From: Stutzerimonas stutzeri
GTDB lineage: Bacteria; Pseudomonadota; Gammaproteobacteria; Pseudomonadales; Pseudomonadaceae
NCBI RefSeq assembly: GCF_024448895.1
Contig: NZ_JAMOIC010000013.1
Location: 62,001 to 126,000, forward strand
Direction: 5' to 3'
DNA length: 64,000 bases
Position 1 is the first letter of the stretch, and every line of letters begins with the position of its first letter. Below are positions 36,752-44,600 of the stretch, one piece after another. The translations under genes were made by a program, and so were the position numbers. The notes under the pieces were generated by a model. That model did no database searches. It was not told the origin of the DNA and saw only the letters and a program-made list of their open reading frames with translations.

Positions 36752-36781
36752 AGCGGCTCGCTCTGCTATGAGTGAGCCGCT
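36752..36781. terminator. Bidirectional terminator between aldehyde dehydrogenase and LysR 2
   Basis: AGCGGCTC (36752-36759) pairs with GAGCCGCT (36774-36781). The stem extends inward by a G-T pair and CTC/GAG to about 12 bp around a 6-nt loop. It lies between convergent stops and overlaps the end of the LysR gene. Confidence 0.65.
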
Positions 36782-37743
36782 TCCGGCAGACCCATCCCCA
36801 TTTCCCGAGCGGTAGAGCGCAGCAGTTCGAGCACGCTACCGGCAGCTGGCGACAGCTGCTGACGGGTCTTGGTGATGATGCCGTACGCCATCAGGCCCTG
36901 ATTCAGATCGGCGTCGATGCTGGCGTCGACTTCTATTTCCGCCATCATGCCGTAGCGCGCGTAGTGCGCCAGCACGTCGCGCGGTAGGACGGTGAGCATG
37001 TCGTCCTTCTCGACCAATGTGGTCACCATCAACAAGTTCTCAGCGTTCACCACCTTTCTCGGCGGGCGCATGCCGACGCGTTGAAACAGCCCATCGAATT
37101 CCTGACGCAACACGCTACCAGCCGGTGGCAGCACCCAATCTGCCGCATTTAGCTCGGCGCGCGACATGGGGCCCTCTATGAGCCCGGCGCGTGCGCAGAT
37201 CTGCAGCGGCTCCCTGGCCAACGGCTCGAAGTGCAAATCGTCCTGCTGGCTGCCAGCCGAAAACCGCGCCACGAGGAAGTCCAGTTCACCGTCATCCAGG
37301 ATCGCCAGCAGGTCACGACTGGAACCTGTGCGAATGGTCACTTCCAGCGCCGGGAAGCGTTGCTTGGCGCGACGGATGACTTCCGGCAGCAGTTCCGCGC
37401 AGGGCGTCAGGATGGTGCCGATGCGTGCGTGTCCCTGCTGCCCGTGACGCAGTGCGTCGACTTCGCTGTAGGCGCTATCCAGGGTGTTCAACAGGCGCCT
37501 TGCGTGGCGGATCATGGCTTCGCCATACAGGGTCGGGACGACACCCCGTGCGTGGCGTTCGAACAATTCCACCCCGAGCCCGTCTTCCAGCTCCTTGAGC
37601 AGTTTCGAAATGGCCGGCTGGGAAATGCCCAGTCCAATAGCGGCGCGATTGAGATTTCCGGTGTCGCCAAGGGCCGCCAGCAGCGGGATGTGACGGCTTT
37701 TCAGCCGTGCCCGGACAAACCAGTTGCTGTTGATCGGCTTCAT
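36766..37743 (-). CDS. LysR family regulator 2 of the sugar-acid cluster
   Basis: A 325-residue LysR protein. The HTH lies at about 25-75 (NLNRAAIGLGISQPAISKLL, 20 residues) and the effector domain at about 105-310. It is divergent from the TRAP operon with a 155-bp spacer, so it most likely controls uptake and the dehydratase. ATG 37743 fits the family; the open frame runs 40 codons further upstream but through the promoter region. Having two LysR genes suggests separate inputs for transport and catabolism. Confidence 0.92.
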   Translation of the reverse strand: MKPINSNWFVRARLKSRHIPLLAALGDTGNLNRAAIGLGISQPAISKLLKELEDGLGVELFERHARGVVPTLYGEAMIRHARRLLNTLDSAYSEVDALRHGQQGHARIGTILTPCAELLPEVIRRAKQRFPALEVTIRTGSSRDLLAILDDGELDFLVARFSAGSQQDDLHFEPLAREPLQICARAGLIEGPMSRAELNAADWVLPPAGSVLRQEFDGLFQRVGMRPPRKVVNAENLLMVTTLVEKDDMLTVLPRDVLAHYARYGMMAEIEVDASIDADLNQGLMAYGIITKTRQQLSPAAGSVLELLRSTAREMGMGLPEAAHS

Positions 37744-37775
37744 TTGGCATATCCATTCATGTATGGGTAAGGCCG

Positions 37776-37787
37776 AAATATATATTT
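37776..37787. promoter_or_regulatory. AT-only palindrome in the lysR2-dctP promoter region
   Basis: AAATATATATTT is a perfect 12-bp palindrome made only of A and T in a G+C-rich genome. It lies 32 bp before the LysR 2 start and 111 bp before dctP. LysR sites often are T-N11-A dyads with AT-rich arms, so it could be part of the operator or just a promoter. Confidence 0.35.
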
Positions 37788-37873
37788 GTTGATGATGTCT
37801 TGTCTCTCTACGCTCTGGTTCAACGAGGACGCCTGCTTGCTCCATGCATCGCCGGCGCATCACTCGAATGCCT

Positions 37874-37884
37874 AATAAAAATAA
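37874..37884 (+). promoter_or_regulatory. A-rich Crc/Hfq-type motif in the dctP leader
   Basis: AATAAAAATAA reads as AAnAAnAAnAA, the catabolite-activity (CA) motif bound by Hfq with Crc in Pseudomonas. It lies directly before the RBS (CGGAGAGG), the position where such motifs block translation. It predicts repression of uptake in the presence of preferred carbon sources. Confidence 0.6.
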
Positions 37885-37898
37885 TCGGAGAGGCCGCT

Positions 37899-38918
37899 AT
37901 GAAATCGAACATCCATCGTCTCGGGTTTGGCCTCGCGGCAAGCCTGGTCCTCGTTTCCGGCAGTGCCTTCGCCAAGCAGGAATGGAAATTCCAGATCAAT
38001 GTGAACGCTGGCGACGATGAATACCGGATCGCCCAGCAGTGGGCGAAAAGCGTCGGCGAAAAAACCAACGGTGAAATCACCATCGAGGTGCTGCCGACCG
38101 GCACCATCGTCGGCAACAACGAAACGCTGGACGCCGTTGGCGCGGGAATCATTCAGGGCCATATAACCGACCCCGGCTACTTCTCGGGCAAGAATCCCGC
38201 GTTCGCGATCTACGGCAACATGGTCGGCGCCTGGACCGGACCTGAGCCATTTCTGGACTACATGCGCAACGCCGGCGGTGAGGCGGGTTACAACCGCCTT
38301 GTCGAGCCGTACAACGTTCACCTCATTCGCGCCGGCGCTGTCGGTGCGGAATCGCTGATCAGCAAGCGCAAGATCGAGGCGCTCGATGATCTCAAAGGCC
38401 TGAAGGTCCGTGCGCCTGAGGGCATGGTTTCCAACATCTTCAAGTTGGTCGGCGCCACGCCGGTGAATCTGCCTACCTCAGAGGTCTTCACCGGCTTGGA
38501 AAAGGGTGTGATCGACGCCGCCGACTACACGGTGTTTTCTACCAACTATCAGCAGGGCTATCACAAGTACGCGCCGTTCGCTGTCTACCCGGGCTTCCAT
38601 TCGATGCCGATGAAAGACATCTCGGTGAACAAGGCGCTTTGGGATGACCTGTCACCCGAGCAGCAGAAGACTCTCGAAGACTCGGTCGATGCCTTCACCG
38701 AGCAACTGGTCAGCGATCTGCAGAAAAAAGACCAGGAGCAGGTCGCGCTGGCCAAGCAGAAAGCCGACGTGACGCTGACCTCACTCCCTGAAGACGAACT
38801 GAAGATGTTCCGTCAGTCGGCGCGTGATGAATGGTCGCGCTGGCGTGATCGCAGCCCGCAGGCCAAGGAGGCGGTGGATTCGATCCAGGCCTATCTGCAG
38901 GACAAGGGCATGCTCTGA
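37899..38918 (+). CDS. dctP: TRAP transporter substrate-binding protein (DctP family)
   Basis: A 339-residue periplasmic protein. The signal peptide (about 1-24, cleavage after SAFA) is followed by the DctP fold. The conserved DLKGLKVRAPEG segment holds the Arg that contacts substrate carboxylates (about 167-178), so an organic acid is the ligand. CGGAGAGG precedes ATG 37899. It is first of the dctP-dctQ-dctM-dehydratase operon; sequence and context suggest a sugar acid such as an aldopentonate. A hairpin directly after the stop may raise binding-protein levels relative to the permeases. Confidence 0.95.
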   Translation: MKSNIHRLGFGLAASLVLVSGSAFAKQEWKFQINVNAGDDEYRIAQQWAKSVGEKTNGEITIEVLPTGTIVGNNETLDAVGAGIIQGHITDPGYFSGKNPAFAIYGNMVGAWTGPEPFLDYMRNAGGEAGYNRLVEPYNVHLIRAGAVGAESLISKRKIEALDDLKGLKVRAPEGMVSNIFKLVGATPVNLPTSEVFTGLEKGVIDAADYTVFSTNYQQGYHKYAPFAVYPGFHSMPMKDISVNKALWDDLSPEQQKTLEDSVDAFTEQLVSDLQKKDQEQVALAKQKADVTLTSLPEDELKMFRQSARDEWSRWRDRSPQAKEAVDSIQAYLQDKGML

Positions 38919-38933
38919 GCCGCACCGCGGCTC
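38917..38933 (+). terminator. Intra-operon attenuator hairpin after dctP
   Basis: GAGCCGC (38917-38923) and GCGGCTC (38927-38933) form a perfect 7-bp stem with a 3-nt loop, followed by CTTTCTT. It overlaps the dctP stop and sits 58 bp before dctQ. Partial termination or 3'-end protection here would give more binding protein than permease, as in many transporters. Confidence 0.65.
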
Positions 38934-38991
38934 CTTTCTTCGATGACCAACGACTCCCCGGCTGTGGCCGGGCGGTCCGAGGAGTTTCGCT

Positions 38992-39564
38992 TTGCAAAAA
39001 CCTCAACCTTCGTCTGACGATCATCTTGACGCCTGCGCCCCCGAGCCCGGGCACGGGGTTCTTGATCGCGGTATTCGACGCGGCGGCCAGGTGATTGCCT
39101 GGCTGGTGTTTCTCGCGATGCTGGTCAGCGTGTTCGAAGTCGTCATGCGCTACGGCTTTGGCGCGCCAACCGACTGGGCGCACGAGACCACCACTTTTCT
39201 GGTCGCCAGCATCTTTGCGTTGGGCGGGCCCTACGCGCTGGCCACCAACCGGCATATCCAGATTCGCCTGCTGCTCGACCGGCTTTCGCCCCGTAAGCGG
39301 AGCTGGCTCGAACTGTTGAATTTGGTGCTGGGTATCCTTTTCTGCCTGGCCATCGGTTACGCCGCCTGGGTTTTGGCCTACAACGCGACGCACGCTCCTG
39401 ATGGAAGCTGGCGCCTGGAAACCTCCGGCTCATCCTGGAACCAGCCGCTGCCGGCCTTCACCAAGATTGTCATCCTGGTCTCCATCGCGCTCATGGCCGT
39501 ACAACAGGTGGTGCGAATAGCGACTCACCGACGTGCACGCCTTGATTCGGACGCCGCGAAATGA
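38992..39564 (+). CDS. dctQ: TRAP transporter small permease (DctQ family)
   Basis: A 190-residue four-helix inner-membrane subunit. Helices lie at about 32-52, 65-85, 108-130 and 155-175. The start codon appears to be TTG 38992, because GAGGAG sits exactly 7 bp before it and no ATG fits before the first helix. Its last four bases overlap the dctM start (ATGA at 39561-39564), so translation is coupled. It works with DctM as the sodium-driven TRAP permease. Confidence 0.92.
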   Translation: MQKPQPSSDDHLDACAPEPGHGVLDRGIRRGGQVIAWLVFLAMLVSVFEVVMRYGFGAPTDWAHETTTFLVASIFALGGPYALATNRHIQIRLLLDRLSPRKRSWLELLNLVLGILFCLAIGYAAWVLAYNATHAPDGSWRLETSGSSWNQPLPAFTKIVILVSIALMAVQQVVRIATHRRARLDSDAAK

Positions 39565-40862
39565 GCATCGAGATCGCAACCTACCTGATGATCTTCGCGA
39601 TCTTCGCGCTGCTGGTGCTGGGCCTACCGCTGGCCTTCGTCACCGGCCTGGTCGCCGCAGGTTTCACCCTGAGCTGGTTCGGCCCGGTGGGCGTGCCGCT
39701 GGTGGCCAGCCGCATGTTCGGCTTCATCACCGAGTATTCGCTGGTCGCTGTGCCGATGTTCGTGTTCATGGCGGGCCTGCTGGATCGGTCCGGATTGGCG
39801 CGGGACCTGTTCAATGCCATGCGCTTTTTCGCCGGACGCCTGCCGGGTGGCGTCGCGGTGCAGACGATCGTCGTTGCGTTCTTTCTGGCCGCAATCTCCG
39901 GAATCATCGGTGGTGAAATCGTCCTGCTAGGCGTGCTGGCGCTGCCGCAGATGCTGCGCCTGGGTTACGACAAGCGTATCGCCATCGGCGTGGTCTGCGC
40001 CGGTGGTTCGCTGGGCACCATGGTACCGCCGTCGATCGTGCTGATCATTTACGGGTTGATCGCCAGCGTCTCCATCGCCGATCTGTTCAAGGCCGCGATC
40101 ATGCCCGCAGCGCTGCTGATGGGCAGCTACATGCTTTACGTGGTGATCATGTGCATGCGCTATCCGCACATGGGCGGTGCGCATCTTGAGAAGGACATCA
40201 ACCAGCCACGGCTCACCTTGGCCGAAGCCTTCAAGGGTATGTTCTTTCCGGTCGCCATTGCCGGGCTGGTGCTAGGCACCATCTATGGTGGCATCGCATC
40301 GGTTACCGAGGCGGCGGCGATGGGGGCGTTGGGCGTGCTGCTGGCAGTGCTGATACGCGGCGAGTTCAGCCTCAAGCTGCTGCAGGAAAGCCTGACTCAA
40401 ACGCTGGAAACCTGCGGGATGATCGTCTGGATTGGTATCGGTGCGGCCTGTCTGGTCGGGGTTTACAACCTTATGGGCGGCAACCGCTTCGTCTCGTCGG
40501 CGATCACCGGTCTCGAGGTAGCGCCGTTCGTCATCATATTGGTGATGATGCTGATCTTCCTGCTGCTGGGGATGTTCCTCGACTGGATCGGCATCGCGAT
40601 GCTTTGCCTGCCTATCTTCGTGCCCATCGTCGTCCAGCTCGGTTATGACCCGGTGTGGTTCGGCATTCTCTTCGCGGTGAGCATGCAGGTGTCCTACATC
40701 TCGCCACCCTTCGGACCGGCTGCTTTCTATCTCAAAAGCGTGGCGCCACCGGACATCACGCTCACTGATATCTATCGCTCGATGGTGCCCTTCATTTTCA
40801 TCCAGATAGCGGTGCTCGGCCTGTTGCTCTATTTCCCGGCCATCTCGACCTGGCTGCTGTAA
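39561..40862 (+). CDS. dctM: TRAP transporter large permease (DctM family)
   Basis: A 433-residue integral membrane protein with about 12 hydrophobic segments. It carries the family motifs GGSLGTMVPPS (about 150) and YISPPFGPAAFYLK near the C-terminus. This is the transport-conducting subunit. ATG 39561 overlaps the dctQ stop by four bases. The dehydratase gene follows after 63 bp on the same strand. Confidence 0.96.
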   Translation: MSIEIATYLMIFAIFALLVLGLPLAFVTGLVAAGFTLSWFGPVGVPLVASRMFGFITEYSLVAVPMFVFMAGLLDRSGLARDLFNAMRFFAGRLPGGVAVQTIVVAFFLAAISGIIGGEIVLLGVLALPQMLRLGYDKRIAIGVVCAGGSLGTMVPPSIVLIIYGLIASVSIADLFKAAIMPAALLMGSYMLYVVIMCMRYPHMGGAHLEKDINQPRLTLAEAFKGMFFPVAIAGLVLGTIYGGIASVTEAAAMGALGVLLAVLIRGEFSLKLLQESLTQTLETCGMIVWIGIGAACLVGVYNLMGGNRFVSSAITGLEVAPFVIILVMMLIFLLLGMFLDWIGIAMLCLPIFVPIVVQLGYDPVWFGILFAVSMQVSYISPPFGPAAFYLKSVAPPDITLTDIYRSMVPFIFIQIAVLGLLLYFPAISTWLL

Positions 40863-40925
40863 CCCAAATCCGAATGTTAAATCTGGCGGGCCCGGCGGCC
40901 GGCCGACCAAAACAGGTATATCGCA

Positions 40926-42662
40926 ATGACCGACAAACGCCCCCTGCGCTCCGCTCAATGGTTCGGTACTACCGACAAGAATGGCTTCATGTACCGCAGC
41001 TGGATGAAGAACCAGGGCATCCCTGATCACGAATTTCAGGGCAAGCCGATCATCGGCATCTGCAACACCTGGTCAGAGCTGACACCTTGCAACGCGCACT
41101 TCCGCAAGATCGCCGAGCACGTGAAGAAAGGCGTGCTGGAGGCGGGCGGGTTCCCGGTGGAATTCCCGGTGTTCTCCAATGGCGAGTCGAACCTGCGACC
41201 GACCGCCATGCTGACGCGCAACTTGGCCAGCATGGACGTCGAGGAGTCGATTCGCGGCAATCCCATCGATGCGGTGGTGCTGCTGGTCGGTTGCGACAAG
41301 ACCACCCCAGCTCTACTGATGGGCGCTGCCAGCTGCGATGTGCCCACCATTGTGGTCACTGGCGGGCCGATGCTGAACGGCAAGCACAACGGCCGCGACA
41401 TCGGCGCCGGAACCATCGTTTGGCAAATGCACGAAGCCTATAAGGGCGGGCTGATCAGCCTTGACGAGTTCCTGTCCGCCGAGGCCGGCATGTCACGTTC
41501 CGCCGGTACCTGCAACACAATGGGGACGGCCTCGACCATGGCATGCATGGCCGAAGCGCTGGGCACCTCTTTGCCCCACAACGCGGCGATTCCGGCGGTG
41601 GATTCGCGCCGCTACGTGCTCGCGCATCTCTCGGGCATGCGCATCGTCGACATGGTTCAGGAGGATCTGCGGCTGTCCAAGGTGTTGACCAAGCAGGCGT
41701 TCGAGAACGCGATAAGGGTCAATGCCGCGATTGGTGGGTCCACCAATGCGGTCATCCACCTCAAGGCCATTGCCGGGCGGATTGGTGTCGAGCTCGATCT
41801 GGATGACTGGACACGTATCGGCCGAGGCATGCCGACCATCGTCGATCTGCAGCCTTCCGGACGCTTCCTGATGGAGGAGTTCTACTACGCCGGGGGGCTA
41901 CCGGCGGTGATTCGGCGGTTGGGTGAGAACCAGCTGTTGCCCAATCCCGACGCCTTGACGGTCAATGGCAAGTCGCTGTGGGAGAACTGCGCCCAGGCGC
42001 CCATCTACGGACAGGACGAAGTTATCCGCGCTTTAGACAATCCGTTGCGAGAGGACGGCGGCATCTGCGTGCTGCGCGGCAACCTTGCACCCAGTGGTGC
42101 GGTGCTGAAACCGTCTGCGGCCACGCCTGAACTGATGAAGCATCGCGGGCGAGCAGTGGTCTTCGAGGATTTCGACGATTACAAAGCACGGATCGCCGAT
42201 CCAGGGCTGGATGTTGACGAAACCTGCGTGCTGGTGATGAAGAATTGCGGTCCCAAGGGTTACCCCGGCATGGCCGAAGTTGGGAACATGGGCTTGCCGC
42301 CGAAGGTGCTGGCCAAAGGGATTACCGACATGGTGCGGATATCCGATGCGCGCATGAGTGGCACGGCTTACGGCACCGTGGTGCTGCACGTGGCCCCCGA
42401 GGCCGCCGCTGGCGGACCGCTAGCGGTGGTGCGCAACGGAGACTTCATCGAACTGGACTGTACTGCCGGCCGCCTGCATCTGGATATTTCCGATGCCGAA
42501 CTGCAAGAACGCCTGGCTTCCTGGCAGGCTCCGCAGGGTTTGTTGTGGGACGGGGGATACCGGCGCCTGTTCGTCGATCATGTTCTGCAGGCCGATGAGG
42601 GCTGCGACTTCGACTTCCTGGTGGGTTGTCGAGGCGCCGAAGTGCCGCGCCACTCACATTGA
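40926..42662 (+). CDS. IlvD/Edd-family sugar-acid dehydratase, L-arabinonate dehydratase-like
   Basis: A 578-residue Fe-S dehydratase. Cluster ligands are expected in TPCNAH (about Cys56), VGCDKTTP (about Cys124) and GTCNTMGTAST (about Cys197). The colinear GPMLNG, GGSTNAVIHL, DARMSGTAYGT and a terminal GCRG-x5-SH closely follow the L-arabinonate dehydratase of Rhizobium as I recall it. The reaction is loss of water from an aldonate to give the 2-keto-3-deoxy acid, the first step here. Specificity in this group is broad, so D-xylonate or another pentonate is possible. A weak AGG RBS precedes ATG 40926. Confidence 0.93.
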   Translation: MTDKRPLRSAQWFGTTDKNGFMYRSWMKNQGIPDHEFQGKPIIGICNTWSELTPCNAHFRKIAEHVKKGVLEAGGFPVEFPVFSNGESNLRPTAMLTRNLASMDVEESIRGNPIDAVVLLVGCDKTTPALLMGAASCDVPTIVVTGGPMLNGKHNGRDIGAGTIVWQMHEAYKGGLISLDEFLSAEAGMSRSAGTCNTMGTASTMACMAEALGTSLPHNAAIPAVDSRRYVLAHLSGMRIVDMVQEDLRLSKVLTKQAFENAIRVNAAIGGSTNAVIHLKAIAGRIGVELDLDDWTRIGRGMPTIVDLQPSGRFLMEEFYYAGGLPAVIRRLGENQLLPNPDALTVNGKSLWENCAQAPIYGQDEVIRALDNPLREDGGICVLRGNLAPSGAVLKPSAATPELMKHRGRAVVFEDFDDYKARIADPGLDVDETCVLVMKNCGPKGYPGMAEVGNMGLPPKVLAKGITDMVRISDARMSGTAYGTVVLHVAPEAAAGGPLAVVRNGDFIELDCTAGRLHLDISDAELQERLASWQAPQGLLWDGGYRRLFVDHVLQADEGCDFDFLVGCRGAEVPRHSH

Positions 42663-42700
42663 CCACGTTGGCCACCTTTAGGGCGGCCAGTCGATCAATG
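42657..42700. terminator. Composite inverted repeat between dehydratase and DMT exporter
   Basis: Outer arms CATTGA (42657-42662) and TCAATG (42695-42700), inner arms TGGCC (42669-42673) and GGCCA (42685-42689). The arms include both stop codons of the convergent genes. It may act as a weak bidirectional terminator. Confidence 0.4.
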
Positions 42701-43603
42701 ACGTTCTGAGGTATGCGGCGCCTTTGTGAGAGGAGCGGCCGCGTTGCCTACGGTTGGCGCTTTCAATCGGCTGGTGATGACCGTGGCCAGGATGATCAAG
42801 GCGCCGCCGATCAGCATTCGTAGTGTGGGCTGTTCATTGAACAGCCACCATGCGAACGCGATCCCATAAACCGGCTCCAGGGAGAAGATCACCGAGGCTG
42901 TGCGTGCCTTTAGGACCCGCAGACTCGCAACAAAGAGACTGTGGGTCAGACCGGTACAGAACACGCCCAGCAACGCCAGCCACAGCCAGTCCATGGTCGG
43001 AACTGCAGGCAGTGAGGACCAGGTGAAGGGCAGCAGGCACAGCAGGATGATCCCGTTCTGCCAGAGGGCCGCCTGCACCGGGTCAACGCCGCGGGTAACC
43101 GCTCGATTGAGCAGCGAGAGCAGGGCGAACATCAGCCCTGACACGATTCCGTAGAGCAAGCCCCGGGTGCTTTCATTGGCCAGGTCGAAGTGCGGCGTGA
43201 CCAGCAGCAATCCTGCACAGACCAGGGCCACCATGCCGTATTCCACCGGCCGTGTACGTTCCCGGAACAGCAGGCCTTCAAGCAACAGGGTGAACGCTGG
43301 AAAGCTGGCGAAGCCCAAGGTCGCTATGCCGACCCCGGCGATCTTCACGGCGATGAAGAACGTCAGCCAATGGCCGCCGAGCAAAAGCCCGCCGAGGAGC
43401 AATCCGGCGCGCTGACGACCGCTGGGATTGGCGCCGCCGCTGCGCAGGAATTGAACAGCCAGCAGCAGCGCAAGGACCGCAAAGCCCGCTCGGCCCAGCG
43501 TGATGATCAGCGGCGTACTCTCGGCCAGCTTGCCGAACACGCCTGCCAGACCGAACATCAGCGCGCCCAAGTGAATCGCCAGCAAGGCATTGCGGCGGGT
43601 CAT
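42695..43603 (-). CDS. DMT superfamily (EamA) transporter
   Basis: A 302-residue membrane protein with ten predicted helices in two EamA halves (about 5-135, 150-285). Related proteins export amino acids or drugs; the substrate is unknown here. ATG 43603 begins directly with a first helix. It is downstream of the AraC-type gene on the minus strand with a 150-bp gap. It is convergent with the dehydratase and probably not part of the pentonate operon. Confidence 0.9.
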   Translation of the reverse strand: MTRRNALLAIHLGALMFGLAGVFGKLAESTPLIITLGRAGFAVLALLLAVQFLRSGGANPSGRQRAGLLLGGLLLGGHWLTFFIAVKIAGVGIATLGFASFPAFTLLLEGLLFRERTRPVEYGMVALVCAGLLLVTPHFDLANESTRGLLYGIVSGLMFALLSLLNRAVTRGVDPVQAALWQNGIILLCLLPFTWSSLPAVPTMDWLWLALLGVFCTGLTHSLFVASLRVLKARTASVIFSLEPVYGIAFAWWLFNEQPTLRMLIGGALIILATVITSRLKAPTVGNAAAPLTKAPHTSERH

Positions 43604-43753
43604 GGGCGGGCTTCCGGTTCTGGTGGTGATTTGCGAAAGGGCGCAATTGCAAAGTCGAAACGGTTCATGAAACCTCGCGGTTGGAGATCCTCGCGCATGC
43701 CCGGCAGCGGAGAATGCTCATGGTAGTGCGGGCGAGGCGGGCGGTCTGTCGCG

Positions 43754-44521
43754 CTACTCTCGTGATTTGTCGCGTGCGTCGCGGCGAACTGCGCGCGGCG
43801 TCAGGCCAAAGTGGCGATTCAGGGCGGCGGTAAAAGCGCTTTGCGAGGCATAGCCGACCCGCGCGGCGATCTCGCCAACGGAAAGGGGCGTATTGATCAG
43901 CAGCTCACGGCCCTCCTGAAGGCGCCGCAAGCGAATGAACTCCTGAGGCGTCATGCCCGTTTCGCTGAGGAAGCGTGCATGAAAACGCTGCACGGAAAGG
44001 CCGGCCAGTCGTGCCAGATCCATGACTTCCAGTGGATGCGCCAGGTGCCGGTCCACATGCGCATGAAGGGCGGCCAGCGGGAGCGGGTGCGGCTGTCCGG
44101 TGGGCTCGCAACCCGAAGATAAGCTGGCGAGTAATAGCGCGACGCCCTGTTCGGCAATGATTGGGTCATTGACCGGGCTCGCCGCCAGCCAGGCAACCAG
44201 CTGGGTTTGCGAAGGGTTCAGGCGCAGCGCCGCAGGCTGTTCCAGTAAGCGCTGCGCGGGCTCGGCATGGTGACCGATTCGTTTCTTCAACCAGTCGCAG
44301 TCGGGCACGTCCACCACCAGGCACAGGCTGCCATTGGCGCTGTCGCAAGCGTGCCGCGCCTCGCTGGGCACGACCGCGAAGAGTTGCTGCTGGATGCGAC
44401 TGCCGTGGCCGTCGATCTCGAAATCCAGCTGCCCCTGCAGGCCGAACACGAGTTGACTGTGCTGATGGCTATGAATGATCTGGTTCTGGTCGTAACGACG
44501 CAGCGACAGGATAGTCGGCAT
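43754..44521 (-). CDS. AraC family transcriptional regulator
   Basis: A 255-residue regulator. An N-terminal cupin sensing domain (about 10-85, HSHQHSQLVFGLQG) is followed by a C-terminal double HTH (about 155-250, including SVGEIAARVGYASQSAFTAA, 20 residues). ATG 44521 follows GAGG at good spacing; a frame from 44575 lacks this. It probably controls the EamA exporter downstream. Effector unknown. Confidence 0.92.
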   Translation of the reverse strand: MPTILSLRRYDQNQIIHSHQHSQLVFGLQGQLDFEIDGHGSRIQQQLFAVVPSEARHACDSANGSLCLVVDVPDCDWLKKRIGHHAEPAQRLLEQPAALRLNPSQTQLVAWLAASPVNDPIIAEQGVALLLASLSSGCEPTGQPHPLPLAALHAHVDRHLAHPLEVMDLARLAGLSVQRFHARFLSETGMTPQEFIRLRRLQEGRELLINTPLSVGEIAARVGYASQSAFTAALNRHFGLTPRAVRRDARDKSRE

Positions 44522-44600
44522 TGGAGTCCTCGGCTGCGCGGAGAAAGAGAGCCGAAAGGCCTTGGTCAGTAGCATGTGACACTGGCGGGAGCCGGCGGTG

